From Rhodovulum steppense (lineage in GTDB: Bacteria; Pseudomonadota; Alphaproteobacteria; Rhodobacterales; Rhodobacteraceae): a DNA stretch of 64,000 bases. The stretch lies in contig NZ_SLVM01000002.1 in NCBI RefSeq assembly GCF_004339675.1, forward strand, positions 62,001 to 126,000, written 5' to 3'. Under the pieces are notes generated by a model that had not been told where the DNA came from, made no database searches, and worked only from the letters and a program-made list of their open reading frames with translations. The position numbers and the translations under genes are program-made. Below are positions 46,640-56,325 of this stretch, in pieces (position 1 is the first letter of the stretch; every line of letters begins with the position of its first letter).

Positions 46640-47461
46640 TCAGATGATCGCGTGCCGCACCCGGGCCGAGACCCATTCGCTGACCACGACGGTCGCCAGG
46701 ATCACCAGGATAATCAGCGTGACCTGCGGCCAGGCCAGCACGTTCAGGCTGGCCTGAAGCTGCGCCCCGATGCCGCCCGCGCCCACCAGCCCGAGGATCG
46801 CGCTTTCGCGGATGTTGATATCCCAGCGGAACACAGAGATGCCGTAGAAGCTGGGCAGCACCTGCGGCACGATCCCGTAATTCAGGATCTGCGCCTTGGT
46901 CGCCCCGGTGGCGGTGATCGCCTCGATCTGGGCGATATCCGTCTCCTCGATCGCCTCGTAAAGCAGCTTGCCGATGAAGCCGACCGAGCGGAAGCCGATG
47001 GCAAGGATCCCCGCAAGGATCCCGGGGCCCAGGATCGACACCAGCAGCAGCGCCCAGATCAGCGAGTTGATCGAGCGGCTGGCCACGATGCAGAACAGCG
47101 CGACGGGCCGCAGGATCATCCGCGAGGGCGTGGTGTTCGAGGCCGCCAGGAAGGCCAGCGGAACCGCCAGCACGATGCCCAGCAGCGTGCCCAGCGTGGC
47201 GATGTTGATCGTGTCCCACAACGGCTGCCAAAGCCTGTCCATATACGACCAGCGCGGCGGCCAGGCGCGGCTGGCCAGGTCGGCCGCGGCATGGGGCGCG
47301 TCATAGACGAAGACCCACATCGTGCGTTCCGTCATGATGTTCCAGCACCAGACGAACAGCGCGACCAGCCCCAGCCATCCGGCATAGATCGCCAGTCGGC
47401 CAAGAAGGGTGCGGTGGTGCCAGACGGGACGTTCGGCGGCGGGAATGTCGGTCACGCTCAT
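46640..47461 (-). CDS. phnE: Phosphonate-type ABC permease, PhnE2
   Basis: This 273-residue permease is the second of a PhnE pair. It has a long first periplasmic stretch after helix 1 and the coupling region QIEAITATGATKAQIL then RWDINIRESAILG, a PhnE family hallmark. The start at 47461 overlaps the stop of the upstream permease (ATGA). It works with PhnE1, PhnC and PhnD for import of phosphonates, phosphate esters or phosphite. Confidence 0.9.
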   Translation of the reverse strand: MSVTDIPAAERPVWHHRTLLGRLAIYAGWLGLVALFVWCWNIMTERTMWVFVYDAPHAAADLASRAWPPRWSYMDRLWQPLWDTINIATLGTLLGIVLAVPLAFLAASNTTPSRMILRPVALFCIVASRSINSLIWALLLVSILGPGILAGILAIGFRSVGFIGKLLYEAIEETDIAQIEAITATGATKAQILNYGIVPQVLPSFYGISVFRWDINIRESAILGLVGAGGIGAQLQASLNVLAWPQVTLIILVILATVVVSEWVSARVRHAII

Positions 47462-48297
47462 TGCACCCACCTGCGCAGATAGCCCGAGGAATATTCCGAG
47501 ATCATCACGATGGCGATGATGATGAGCAGCACCGCCCCCGCGCTGTCGTATTCATAGCGGTTCAGCGCGGTGTTCAGCGTCGCCCCGATCCCGCCCGCGC
47601 CGACGATGCCGATCACGGCGGATTCGCGGAAATTGATGTCGAGCCGGTAGAGCGACAGCCCGATCAGTCGCGGCATGACCTGCGGCTGGATCGCGTAGTT
47701 GATCAACTGGAACCACGAGGCGCCGGTCGCCCGGATCGCCTCGGCCTGGGATTCGTCGATATCCTCGATATCCTCGGCCAGCAGCTTGCCGATGAAGCCG
47801 ATGGTGGCAAAGGTCAGCGTCAGGAACCCCGCAAAGGCGCCAAAGCCGAACAGCGCCACGAAGAAGATCGCGACGATGATTTCCTGCAACGCGCGGGACA
47901 CGGCGATGATCCCGCGGCAGATCGCGTAGATCCAGCGTGGCGCCACATTCCGCGCCGCGCCGATGCCGATGGGGATCGAGATCAGGACGCCGACCACGGT
48001 CGAGGTCAGCGTCATCGTCAGGCTCTCGATCAGCCCGGTAGAGATGTCGCGCCAGCGGGTGGTGAAATCGGGCTGAAGGAACCCCGCGATGAAGCGCTGG
48101 CCGCGCTCCATCCCGACCATGACGCGCTGCCAGTTCACCTCGATGGTACCAAGGGCCAGCACCAGCCAGACCAGCGCCCCGATGGCAAGCGCATAGCGCC
48201 AGAAGCGCGACTTGATCATCTGCGGCGGGCGCTTCCACCGCGTCGGATAGGTGCCCGGGGACATGCCCGGGGACACGGGGGCGGCGGTGTCGGTCAC
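47458..48297 (-). CDS. phnE: Phosphonate-type ABC permease, PhnE1
   Basis: This 279-residue permease starts with GTG 48297 inside the phnC stop (GTGA). It has about six helices and the conserved [15 protein letters not shown] and [21 protein letters not shown] segments. It forms a heterodimer with the downstream PhnE2. Marine Rhodobacteraceae commonly have such phnCDE1E2 sets without C-P lyase next to them, as here. Confidence 0.9.
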   Translation of the reverse strand: MTDTAAPVSPGMSPGTYPTRWKRPPQMIKSRFWRYALAIGALVWLVLALGTIEVNWQRVMVGMERGQRFIAGFLQPDFTTRWRDISTGLIESLTMTLTSTVVGVLISIPIGIGAARNVAPRWIYAICRGIIAVSRALQEIIVAIFFVALFGFGAFAGFLTLTFATIGFIGKLLAEDIEDIDESQAEAIRATGASWFQLINYAIQPQVMPRLIGLSLYRLDINFRESAVIGIVGAGGIGATLNTALNRYEYDSAGAVLLIIIAIVMISEYSSGYLRRWVQ

Positions 48298-49121
48298 AGC
48301 GCCCTCATCATCTTCTTGGCCTCGTCGCGCTGTTCGGCCTCGGCGGCCTCGTCCTCGGCGGCGGCCTGGCGCATCGCGGTCCAGTCCTCCTCGCCATAGA
48401 TCTGGGTCAGGACCGCTTCGGTCAGCCCCGTTGCCGGACCGTCGAAGACCACCCGGCCCGCCTGCAACCCGATGATCCGGTCGGCGAATTGCTGGGCCAG
48501 GACCACGTCATGGATGTTGATGATCGCAGGCAGGCCGCTTTCGCGGCAGATCTCGACGATCAGCCGCATGATCTGGCGGCTGGTCTTGGGGTCGAGGCTG
48601 GCGGTGGGTTCATCCACCAGCAGCAGCTCGGGATCCTGTTCCAGCGCCCGGGCGATGCCCACCCGCTGGCGCTGCCCGCCCGACAGCGCATCGGCGCGCT
48701 TGTCGGCATGGGCCGACAGGCCGACGCGATCGAGCAGGCGAAACGCCTTGGCAATGTCCTCGCCGGGAAAGCGGCGGGTGAAGCTGCGCCAGAACGGCAC
48801 ATAGCCCAGCCGCCCGGACAGAACGTTCTCCATGACCGTCAACCGCTCGACGAGGGCGTATTCCTGAAAGATCATCCCGATCCGCCGCCGTGCCCGGCGC
48901 AGCTCGCCCGCGCGCAGGCGGGTGATGTCCAGATCGTTCAGCCGCACCGTCCCCTCGGTCGGCTCCACCAGCCGGTTGACACAGCGGATCAGCGTGGACT
49001 TGCCCGCGCCCGACGGCCCGATCAGCCCCACGACCTGCCCCTTGGGCACGGTAAAGCTGACATCGGTCAGCGCCTTGTCGCCGGTCTTGTAGACCTTGGT
49101 CAGCTTGTCGACGCTCAGCAT
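48294..49121 (-). CDS. phnC: Phosphonate-type ABC ATPase PhnC
   Basis: This 275-residue ATPase has Walker [10 protein letters not shown] (35-43), signature [14 protein letters not shown], Walker [14 protein letters not shown] and the switch His in INIHDVVLA. The [24 protein letters not shown] stretch is typical of PhnC. A C-terminal acidic tail of about 30 residues is extra. GGAGG precedes the ATG. It lies between phnD and the two permeases, the usual order. Confidence 0.92.
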   Translation of the reverse strand: MLSVDKLTKVYKTGDKALTDVSFTVPKGQVVGLIGPSGAGKSTLIRCVNRLVEPTEGTVRLNDLDITRLRAGELRRARRRIGMIFQEYALVERLTVMENVLSGRLGYVPFWRSFTRRFPGEDIAKAFRLLDRVGLSAHADKRADALSGGQRQRVGIARALEQDPELLLVDEPTASLDPKTSRQIMRLIVEICRESGLPAIINIHDVVLAQQFADRIIGLQAGRVVFDGPATGLTEAVLTQIYGEEDWTAMRQAAAEDEAAEAEQRDEAKKMMRAL

Positions 49122-49189
49122 GGGGCCTCCGCTCGGGACAGGGAAAACGGCAGGCGAGGGGCGCCTGCCGTGTGCATGTTCATATCGAG

Positions 49190-50140
49190 TCAGTTGCAGG
49201 TATAACTGACGCCGGTCGCGGCATCGATCTCGCGCACCACCGACCAGTGTTCCTGGAAGGTGATGGGCATGAACTCGTCCATGTCGAAGGGCGAGAACTC
49301 CTGCTGCAGCCGCGTGCCCTCCCAGTCGAAGGAGAAGAAGGCTTCGCGGATCCTGTCCTGCAATTCGGGGGTCAGGTTGTGGACCACGCCGTAGCCGGTG
49401 GTCGGGAACGGATCGGATTCATAGACTGTCCGGATATCTGCAAGGTCGATCACGTCGCGCGCTGCCATGCGGATCATCACCTCGTCGGCGATGGCGGCCG
49501 CGTCGTAATCCCGGTTCACGACGCCCAGCACCGAATTGTCATGCGCACCGGAAAAGGCCGGGGTATAGTTGGTGCCCGGCTCCCAGCCGAACATCTCGCG
49601 CAAGAGCGCCGAAGGTGCCTTGTAGCCGGAATTCGAGGTTTCCGAGGTAAAGGCCAGCGTCAGGCCCTCGATATCGGCCAGGTCCGCGATGTCGCTGTCG
49701 ACATGGGTGATGAAGGCCATCCGATAGCCATAGCTGCCATCCTTCGCCGCCATGATCGCGAAGGGACGAAAGCCCGCGCAGGCCACGGCCAGCGGGTTCG
49801 CGCCGGTGTTGAAACCCGCGACATGCAGACGACCCGCACGCATCGCCTCGATCTGGGCGGCGTTGGACTGGACCGGGAAGAACTGAACCGGTTTGCCGGT
49901 CGCTTCCGACAGGTGGTCGATGAACTCGGCCCAGACCTCGGCATAGACGGCCGGATCCTCCACAGGCGTGTAGGCGAAGATCAGAACCGAAGGATCGACC
50001 AGTTGCGCCGGGTCGGTGGGAATGTCGGCGATCAGGTCGCCATCGGCATCCGTGAAGCGCGGATCGAGCGTGAAATCGGCCGCAACAGCCGCACCGGCAA
50101 GCATGGCCGACAGGGCCACCGAGGTGACGAGGGTCTTCAT
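49190..50140 (-). CDS. phnD: Phosphonate-type binding protein PhnD (second copy)
   Basis: This 316-residue periplasmic binding protein has a signal peptide (about 1-20). It has [38 protein letters not shown] and the [15 protein letters not shown] ligand region expected of PhnD. It is about two-thirds identical to the neighbouring copy at 50230-51177, with one nearly unchanged DNA tract. It may bind phosphonate, phosphite or phosphate esters. A 68-base gap separates it from phnC. Confidence 0.9.
   Translation of the reverse strand: MKTLVTSVALSAMLAGAAVAADFTLDPRFTDADGDLIADIPTDPAQLVDPSVLIFAYTPVEDPAVYAEVWAEFIDHLSEATGKPVQFFPVQSNAAQIEAMRAGRLHVAGFNTGANPLAVACAGFRPFAIMAAKDGSYGYRMAFITHVDSDIADLADIEGLTLAFTSETSNSGYKAPSALLREMFGWEPGTNYTPAFSGAHDNSVLGVVNRDYDAAAIADEVMIRMAARDVIDLADIRTVYESDPFPTTGYGVVHNLTPELQDRIREAFFSFDWEGTRLQQEFSPFDMDEFMPITFQEHWSVVREIDAATGVSYTCN
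49821..49900. repeat. Near-identical tract shared by the two phnD copies (copy 1)
   Basis: The 80 bases at 49821-49900 match 50861-50940 at 78 positions, with differences only at the 12th and 72nd bases, while the genes around the tract are clearly diverged. Recent gene conversion between the copies, or strong selection on this ligand-domain segment, could explain it. Confidence 0.85.
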
Positions 50141-50161
50141 GTGGTCGTTCTCCCTGACTGG

Positions 50162-50184
50162 GCCGACGGGACCGTCCCGTCGGC
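50162..50184 (-). promoter_or_regulatory. Hairpin between the two phnD genes
   Basis: A 10-bp perfect stem, GCCGACGGGA (50162-50171) and TCCCGTCGGC (50175-50184), has a three-base loop and sits between the tandem binding-protein genes. It has no T tract and is likely an RNA processing or stability element. Confidence 0.55.
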
Positions 50185-50229
50185 GCGATGCCTTGGCCGG
50201 GGCAGACCCCGGTCCGTGACATTCTTGTG

Positions 50230-51177
50230 TCAGTTACAGGTGTACTGCACGCCCATCGCCGCATCAATCTCGCGGATCACCGACCAGTTGTCCTTGAAGG
50301 TGATCGGGATGAACTGCGCCTCGCCCGAGCGCTCGAACTCGGCCTGCAGCGTCGTGCCTTCCCAGTCGAAGCTGAAGAACGCCTCGCGCACCTTTTCCTG
50401 CAGGTCGGGATGCAGGTTGTAGACCGTGCCGTAGCCGGTGGTGGGGAAGGTGTCGGACTGGTAGATCACGACCAGTTGATCCTCGGTAATCACGCCACGG
50501 TCGAGCATCCGCGCCTTCACCGAGTTGGCAATGGCGGCGGCATCGTAATCCTTGTTCGCGACGCCAAGGATCGAGTTGTCATGCGCGCCCGAGAAGGCCG
50601 GGGTGAAATCCGCGCCCGCCTCCATGCCATATTGCGCCGCCAGCAGCGCCGAGGGAGCCTTGAACCCCGAGTTCGAGGTCTCGGAGGTAAAGGCCATGGT
50701 GCGGCCCTTGATGTCCTCGACCTTCTCGATGCCCGAACCGGGATAGGTGATGAATTCCATCTCGTAGCCGAAGCTGCCATCGGCGGCGGCCATCATCGCA
50801 AAGGGACGGAAACCCGCACAGGCCACCGCCAGCGGGTTCGAGCCGGTGTTGAAGCCCGCCACATGCAGACGGCCCGCACGCATCGCCTCGATCTGGGCGG
50901 CGTTGGACTGGACCGGGAAGAACTGAACCGGCTTGCCGGTCACGGCCTCCATATGGGTCAGGAAATCCGACCAGGCTTCGGCATAGACGGCCGGATCCTC
51001 GACCGGCGTGTAGGCGAAGATCAGAACCGAGGGGTCAATCCACTGGGCGGCATCCTCGGGGATGTCGGCAATGAGGTCGCCATCGGCATCGGTGAATCGC
51101 GCATCAAGCTGGAAGGCGGCGGCGGGCAGTGTCAGCACGGCGGACAGGGCGACGGTCGAGAAGAGACGGGCGATCAT
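50230..51177 (-). CDS. phnD: Phosphonate-type binding protein PhnD (first copy)
   Basis: This 315-residue binding protein has a signal peptide (about 1-21, PAAAF). The same motif set as the downstream copy is present, ending in an almost identical QYTCN tail. It is the first gene of the phnDDCEE unit, with a Pho box 63 bases before its ATG at 51177. Having two binding proteins for one transporter suggests a wider range of ligands. Confidence 0.9.
   Translation of the reverse strand: MIARLFSTVALSAVLTLPAAAFQLDARFTDADGDLIADIPEDAAQWIDPSVLIFAYTPVEDPAVYAEAWSDFLTHMEAVTGKPVQFFPVQSNAAQIEAMRAGRLHVAGFNTGSNPLAVACAGFRPFAMMAAADGSFGYEMEFITYPGSGIEKVEDIKGRTMAFTSETSNSGFKAPSALLAAQYGMEAGADFTPAFSGAHDNSILGVANKDYDAAAIANSVKARMLDRGVITEDQLVVIYQSDTFPTTGYGTVYNLHPDLQEKVREAFFSFDWEGTTLQAEFERSGEAQFIPITFKDNWSVIREIDAAMGVQYTCN
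50861..50940. repeat. Near-identical tract shared by the two phnD copies (copy 2)
   Basis: This is the partner of 49821-49900, offset by 1,040 bases, with 78 of 80 positions identical. Confidence 0.85.
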
Positions 51178-51239
51178 TGGACGAGACCTCGGAATTGGAA
51201 AGGACTGTCCGGCGGGTAGTCTGGCCACATGAAGATCGC

Positions 51240-51268
51240 CTGACGGTTTTGTTAACTTTTTGTGACAG
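51240..51268 (-). promoter_or_regulatory. Candidate Pho box before phnD
   Basis: On the minus strand three 7-base units, CTGTCAC (51268-51262), AGTTAAC (51257-51251) and CCGTCAG (51246-51240), are each separated by four A residues. The 11-base spacing and the sequences fit the PhoB binding consensus of CTGTCAT-like repeats. It ends 63 bases before the phnD ATG, so induction at low phosphate is expected. Confidence 0.75.
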
Positions 51269-51289
51269 GCGCCGTCCGACGCGTCCGGC

Positions 51290-51868
51290 CTATTCGATCG
51301 GAGCGATGTCAAGCCGGATGCGCGCATACCAGTCTGCGGCGGCCCGGATTTCCTCGTCGGTCATCTCGGCAGCGATTTCGGACATGATCGCGTGACGGCG
51401 CTTGCCGCTGCGGAACGCCTTGAGCTGGGTGTCGATGTAGATGTTGACCTCGCCCGCAAGGTTCGGCGCATTCAGCGCGACCGAAATGCCGTCGACCCCG
51501 TGGCAGGACACGCAGGCGACCGGCGCATCGGCGGCGCTGACACCGTCGGGCAGGGTTGCCGTGGCGACATGCGCGGCATACCAGGCCGCCACATCCGAAA
51601 TCTGCTGCGCCGACAGGCTGGTGGATACGACCGACATGATCTCGTGCTCCCGCGCGCCGGTCTTGAAGGCCATCAGTTGGGCCTCGATATACTCCTTCGG
51701 CTCGCCGCCGATATGGGGGGCAATCGGAACCTGCGCATAGCCGTCCAGTCCATGACAGGTCCGGCACATGTTCGCGACCTGCCGTCCGGCCTCCGGATCC
51801 TCGGCCAAGGCAGGGCCGCCCCCGGCGAGCGCAAGCCCGCCGAGGACGAAAAGCACCGAAAGCCGCAT
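51290..51868 (-). CDS. Diheme cytochrome c (c4-like)
   Basis: This 192-residue periplasmic protein has a signal peptide (about 1-22) and two CxxCH haem sites, CRTCH (35-39) and CVSCH (119-123), each followed by an IM or HAIM type methionine, as in c4-like or class I diheme cytochromes. Its start overlaps the stop of the PQQ dehydrogenase by one base (TAATG). It most likely takes electrons from that dehydrogenase and passes them to the respiratory chain. Confidence 0.88.
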   Translation of the reverse strand: MRLSVLFVLGGLALAGGGPALAEDPEAGRQVANMCRTCHGLDGYAQVPIAPHIGGEPKEYIEAQLMAFKTGAREHEIMSVVSTSLSAQQISDVAAWYAAHVATATLPDGVSAADAPVACVSCHGVDGISVALNAPNLAGEVNIYIDTQLKAFRSGKRRHAIMSEIAAEMTDEEIRAAADWYARIRLDIAPIE

Positions 51869-53130
51869 TACTCGGCCGGTGCCGGGTTGTAGGCGATGCG
51901 CCAGATCGCGCCCGCGAAATCGTCGGAGACCAGCATCGAGCCATCGGGCAGGAAGGCGATGTCCATCGGACGGCCGCGATATTCGCCCGTGTCCTCGTTC
52001 AGCCAGCCATCGGCAAAGACCTCGGTCCCGGCGGCGTTGCCGTCTTCGTCCAGCGTGGTGAACATCACCCTGGCGCCGATCGGTGTGGTGCGGTTCCACG
52101 ACCCGTGCTGGGCCGAGAAGATGCCGCCGCGATACTTCTCGGGGAAGGAATTGCCGCGGTAGAAGCTCATGCCCAGATCCGCGGCATGGGCCGGCATCTC
52201 GATCTGCGGCTCGATGAACTCGACGCCCTCGGGACGCGGCACGTTCCTGTATTCGGGGATCTCGACCCGCGCATTGGTCCAGGGGAAGCCGAAATGCTGG
52301 CCCGCCGCGGTCTGGCGGTTCAGCTCGCCCGGCGGGATGTCGTCGCCCATGCCGTCAACCTGGTTGTCGGTGAACCACAGGTCGCCATTCGCCGGGTTGA
52401 AGTCATGGCCGACCGAATTGCGGATGCCGCGGGTATAGACCTCGCGGCCAGAGCCGTCGGTGTTGATCCGGATGATACCGCCGATGCCGATCTGGTCATA
52501 CATCTCGTGCTTGTCCACCGGCTGCACGTTGTAGGGCTGGCCGAGCGAGATATAGAGCTTGCCATCCGGCCCCACGCGGCAGACCCGGGCAGTGTGGTTG
52601 AAGCTTTCCTCCTCGGGCGGGACCAGTTCGCCCTGCGCCACCACGACGCCCACGGCCGGGTCCGGACCCTCGAAGAAGAACTCCGCCGCCGGGAAGACGA
52701 GAACGCGGTTGCGTTCCGCGATGTACAGGAACCCGTCGCGCGAGAAGCACGGCCCGTTGGGGATGTCGAAGGTGATCGAGGGCGCGAAATCCATGACCTG
52801 ATCGGCCACGCGGTCACGGTCGCGGTCGACCACCGACCAGACCTTGTCCTTGCGCGTGCCGACGAAGATGACCGTTCCCTGCGGCGCCACCGCCATCGAG
52901 CGGGCATCGGGCACGACCGCGTAAAGGCTGATCTCGAAACCCTCGGGCACGTTGATATGCGGGATGATGTTTCGCAGCGCCGCGGCCCGGTCCCCTTCCT
53001 GGTCGATAAAGGTAAAGGTCGCATCCGTGCGCTGCATGTTCGTGAGCTTGTCCATGTTGTCCTGGGCCGCAAGCGGCGTGGTCATCACGGCGCCGAGCAA
53101 CAGCCCGGACAACACTCTTTTGCTGAGCAT
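51868..53130 (-). CDS. PQQ-dependent sugar dehydrogenase (sorbosone/aldose type)
   Basis: This 420-residue periplasmic six-bladed propeller has a signal peptide at about 1-23 (PLAAQ). Marks are RTDATF-type start, PEGFEISLYA, YIAERNRVLVF, RVGPDGKLYISLGQPYNV, RGIRNSVGHDFNPANGDLWFTDNQVD and DDFAGAIWRI, all typical of the PQQ sugar or sorbosone dehydrogenases. GGGAGG precedes the ATG at 53130. The diheme cytochrome c gene follows with a one-base overlap. Substrate is not clear; PQQ synthesis genes are not in the window. Confidence 0.86.
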   Translation of the reverse strand: MLSKRVLSGLLLGAVMTTPLAAQDNMDKLTNMQRTDATFTFIDQEGDRAAALRNIIPHINVPEGFEISLYAVVPDARSMAVAPQGTVIFVGTRKDKVWSVVDRDRDRVADQVMDFAPSITFDIPNGPCFSRDGFLYIAERNRVLVFPAAEFFFEGPDPAVGVVVAQGELVPPEEESFNHTARVCRVGPDGKLYISLGQPYNVQPVDKHEMYDQIGIGGIIRINTDGSGREVYTRGIRNSVGHDFNPANGDLWFTDNQVDGMGDDIPPGELNRQTAAGQHFGFPWTNARVEIPEYRNVPRPEGVEFIEPQIEMPAHAADLGMSFYRGNSFPEKYRGGIFSAQHGSWNRTTPIGARVMFTTLDEDGNAAGTEVFADGWLNEDTGEYRGRPMDIAFLPDGSMLVSDDFAGAIWRIAYNPAPAE

Positions 53131-53956
53131 TCTTTTCCTCCCGATCTGGTGGATCCCTTGCGATAGGGAATCCCATGTCGCTCCTCCCGCGACAGCCTCA
53201 GCTTTGGACACAGCAAGATTTTTTGTCAATTATTATAATTAAAACAATGGTTTGGTCAAAAATGAAGTCACCAGAAAGGGCGCCGGAAAGTAGGCTTCCC
53301 GGTCTGGGCGGCGCTGTGCCGTCGTCAGTCGAGGTGATCTGCCCGCGCCCTCGACGCGGTCAGGCGTCCAGCCTCGGAGATTGCCTCGCTTGATTGCCCG
53401 TGGTTTCCGTCGACGCGTCTCACATGCCCGAACGGCTCTGCAATCCATCCATGTGCCGGGTTGCCACGCCCGCCGCGCGAACCGCCCGGGACGGCAGGGC
53501 GCCGCCCTTGCCGGATTTGCCCCCAGACGATTCATCACGCCGTCATGCGTGCTCTCCGGAATAGGCCCTCCCGCACTCCTTCCCTGTTCGGGGAAAGCTT
53601 AGACCCATGCGGGGCTGGCAGTGGTAGTAGCAACCTACTACATGCCGCCCGGGCTTTTCTGGCAGACTGGGTAACCTGGTGCAGCGCGTCACGCGCGGAT
53701 CAGGGCGGACCTGAGCGTGGCAGAATAGCCGTTTTCCGCGTAATCTGACGGCATGTCCCCATTGCGCCGCATGCAGGGCGCCTTTGCATATTGGCAATCC
53801 GGGTCGCGGCGGCTAAGGGCAGGGGCAGAACATGGACCCGGGGGAGGCTCCCGGGTGGCTCTTCCGGCCGCCGATCCGCCGGTCAACCCGAAAAGCCCAA
53901 AGACCCCATTCCGGAAGCGGGCTGAACGCCCCGGCCGGTTCCCGACGAGGTTTCCC
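53131..53956. other. 826-base gap between divergent genes
   Basis: No gene is seen in this stretch. It holds an AT-rich island (about 53210-53275) with a consensus promoter for the PQQ dehydrogenase, and a perfect inverted repeat GTAGTAGCAACCTACTAC at 53624-53641 whose position suits an operator for the divergent genes. Open frames across 53690-53960 look non-coding. Confidence 0.45.
53232..53259 (-). promoter_or_regulatory. Consensus sigma-70 promoter of the PQQ dehydrogenase operon
   Basis: On the minus strand, -35 TTGACC (53259-53254), a 16-base spacer and -10 TATAAT (53237-53232) are seen. Transcription would start near 53225, about 95 bases before the ATG. It is unusual to see such a full match in this GC-rich window. 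Confidence 0.65.
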
Positions 53957-55447
53957 ATGATGACCCTTTCCGCCTACCGCAACCAATGGCTGGGCAATGT
54001 CCGCGGCGACGTGCTGTCGGGCCTTGTCGTGGCGCTGGCCCTGATCCCCGAGGCCATCGCCTTTTCCATCATCGCCGGCGTCGACCCCAAGGTGGGGCTT
54101 TATGCCAGCTTCTCGATCGCGGTCATCACCGCCATCACCGGCGGCCGGCCGGGCATGATCTCGGCGGCCACGGCGGCGACCGCGGTGCTGATGGTGACGC
54201 TGGTCAAGGACCACGGGCTGCAATACCTGCTCGCGGCCACGGTTCTGGCCGGACTGTTGCAGATCGCGGCGGGGTTCCTCAGGCTGGGGCGGGTGATGCG
54301 CTTCGTCTCGCGCTCGGTGATGACGGGGTTCGTCAACGCGCTGGCGATCCTGATCTTCATCGCGCAATTGCCCGAGCTTGACCCGACCAGGGTGACATGG
54401 CTGACCTATGCGCTGGTCGCCGCCGGCCTGGCGATCATCTACCTGTTGCCGCTGGTCACCAGGGCGGTGCCTTCGCCGCTGGTGACGATCCTGGCGCTGA
54501 CCGCGCTGACCATCTGGTTCGGCTGGGACGTGCGCACCGTGGGCGACATGGGCGCGCTGCCCGATACGCTGCCGATGTTCCTGATCCCCGACATCCCGCT
54601 GACGCTGGAAACGCTCAGGATCATCCTGCCCTATTCGGTGGCGGTGGCGGTCGTGGGCCTTCTGGAAAGCCTGATGACCCAGCAGATCGTCGATGACCTG
54701 ACCGACACCACCAGCGACCGCAACCAGGAATGTATCGGACAGGGGCTTGCCAACACCGCGACCGGCTTTGTCGGCGGGATGGCGGGCTGCGCGATGATCG
54801 GGCAATCCATCATCAACGTGAAATCCGGCGGGCGGGGGCGGCTGTCGACCTTTACCGCGGGGGCGATGCTTCTGTTCTTCTGCGTGGTGCTGGGCGACTG
54901 GGTGGGCCAGATCCCGATGGCCGCGCTGGTGGCGATCATGATCATGGTCTCGATCGGGACCTTCTCGTGGTCCTCGATCAAGGCGCTGCGCACCCATCCG
55001 GCCTCCAGTTCCATCGTGATGGTCTCGGTGGTGGTCGCGGTCGTCTGGACCCACAACCTCGCCATCGGGGTGCTGCTGGGGGTGCTGTTGTCCGGCATCT
55101 TCTTCGCCGCCAAGATCGCGCAGCTGTTCCGCGTGACCTCGACGCTTTCCCCCGACGGCCGGATGCGGACCTATTGCATCGAGGGGCAGCTTTTCTTCGC
55201 CTCGACCGAGGATTTCATGCGCTCCTTCGACTTCCGCGAGGCACTGGACCGCGTCGTGATCGATGTCAGCCGCGCCCATATCTGGGACATCTCGTCCGTT
55301 GCGGCGCTGGACATGGCCGTGCTGAAGTTCCGCCGCGATGGCGCCAGTGTCGAGATCGTCGGGCTGAACGAGGCGTCGGAAACCATCGTCGACCGGCTTG
55401 CCGTCCATGACAAGTCAGATGCGCTGGACAAACTGAGCGCCCATTGA
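53957..55447 (+). CDS. SulP-family anion transporter with STAS domain
   Basis: This 496-residue SulP/SLC26 transporter has about 12-14 helices (residues 1-390) with [21 protein letters not shown] as the family signature, then a C-terminal STAS domain (about 395-490). SulP members move sulfate, bicarbonate (BicA) or other anions; the substrate cannot be fixed here. The start is ATG 53957 with GAGG six bases before; another ATG follows directly at 53960. The UspA gene starts 19 bases behind, as often found for such pairs. Confidence 0.88.
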   Translation: MMTLSAYRNQWLGNVRGDVLSGLVVALALIPEAIAFSIIAGVDPKVGLYASFSIAVITAITGGRPGMISAATAATAVLMVTLVKDHGLQYLLAATVLAGLLQIAAGFLRLGRVMRFVSRSVMTGFVNALAILIFIAQLPELDPTRVTWLTYALVAAGLAIIYLLPLVTRAVPSPLVTILALTALTIWFGWDVRTVGDMGALPDTLPMFLIPDIPLTLETLRIILPYSVAVAVVGLLESLMTQQIVDDLTDTTSDRNQECIGQGLANTATGFVGGMAGCAMIGQSIINVKSGGRGRLSTFTAGAMLLFFCVVLGDWVGQIPMAALVAIMIMVSIGTFSWSSIKALRTHPASSSIVMVSVVVAVVWTHNLAIGVLLGVLLSGIFFAAKIAQLFRVTSTLSPDGRMRTYCIEGQLFFASTEDFMRSFDFREALDRVVIDVSRAHIWDISSVAALDMAVLKFRRDGASVEIVGLNEASETIVDRLAVHDKSDALDKLSAH

Positions 55448-55466
55448 GTCCGAGGGGGACGACACC

Positions 55467-56321
55467 ATGACCGACACGATCATCGCCTTCGTCGACGGCT
55501 CGATCTATTCGCACAGCGTCTGCGAACATGCGGCGTGGATTGCAGGGCGCACCGGGGCTGTAATCGAGCTTTTGCACGTTCTGGGTCCGCGTGAGGGGGC
55601 GGCCAAGGCCGACCTTTCGGGCTCGATCAAGCTTGGCGCGCGCAGCGCGCTGATGGAGGAATTGGCCAGTCTCGATGAACAGCGGTCCCGTTTGATGGTT
55701 CACCGCGGCCGCGCCATCCTCGACGACGCGGTGGCCGTGATCAATGCCGCCGGTATCACCAACGTCAACTCGCATCTGCGCCATGGAGACATCGCCGAAA
55801 CCGTCGGAGAGCAGGATCTGGCCGCCGCGATGGTACTGATCGGCAAGCGCGGCGAAACCGCCGAAAAGCCGCAGCGCCACCTGGGGCAGAACCTGGAACG
55901 GATCGTCCGGTCGAGCCACCGGCCCGTCTTCGTCGCCTCGCGCGCCTTCCGCCCGATCGAGCGGGTTCTGGTCGCCTGGGACGGCGGCCCGTCGGCGATG
56001 CGGGCGGTCGATTACATGGCGCGCAACCCCTTGTTCGCCGGGCTCTCGGTGCGGCTTGTCACCGTCGGAAACGCCACGTCCGAGGCAGCCCGCAGCCTGG
56101 GCGACGCGGCGGCGATGCTGCGCGCTGCCGGCATCGAGGCTGCAACCGATATCCTGTCGGGTCAGCCCGCCGCCGTGCTGGGCAAGCTGGAGCAGGACGA
56201 GGGGTTCGACCTGCTGGTGATGGGCGCCTATGGCCATTCGCGGCTGCGTACCATGATCGTTGGATCGACCACCTCCGAGATGATCCGCACCTGTCGCGCG
56301 CCGGTGCTGCTGGTGCGCTGA
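55467..56321 (+). CDS. Tandem universal stress protein (UspA family)
   Basis: This 284-residue protein has two UspA folds. The second ends with the ATP-binding GxxGxxxxxxxGS-like VMGAYGHSRLRTMIVGSTTSEMI stretch. The first domain's DLAAAMVLIGKRGE differs and may not bind ATP. It lies between SulP and a DksA-like protein in one direction, so it may link transport to stress response. The role is inferred from location. Confidence 0.85.
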   Translation: MTDTIIAFVDGSIYSHSVCEHAAWIAGRTGAVIELLHVLGPREGAAKADLSGSIKLGARSALMEELASLDEQRSRLMVHRGRAILDDAVAVINAAGITNVNSHLRHGDIAETVGEQDLAAAMVLIGKRGETAEKPQRHLGQNLERIVRSSHRPVFVASRAFRPIERVLVAWDGGPSAMRAVDYMARNPLFAGLSVRLVTVGNATSEAARSLGDAAAMLRAAGIEAATDILSGQPAAVLGKLEQDEGFDLLVMGAYGHSRLRTMIVGSTTSEMIRTCRAPVLLVR

Positions 56322-56325
56322 ACCG

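Noticed and set aside
44603-47482. 959-codon open frame on the plus strand over SLC13 and phnE
   Set aside because: Low-complexity His/Gln/Arg/Asp composition, opposite to well-supported membrane protein genes.
53689-53958. Open frames in the gap before the SulP gene
   Set aside because: No ribosome site, no family features and composition as in non-coding DNA of the region.
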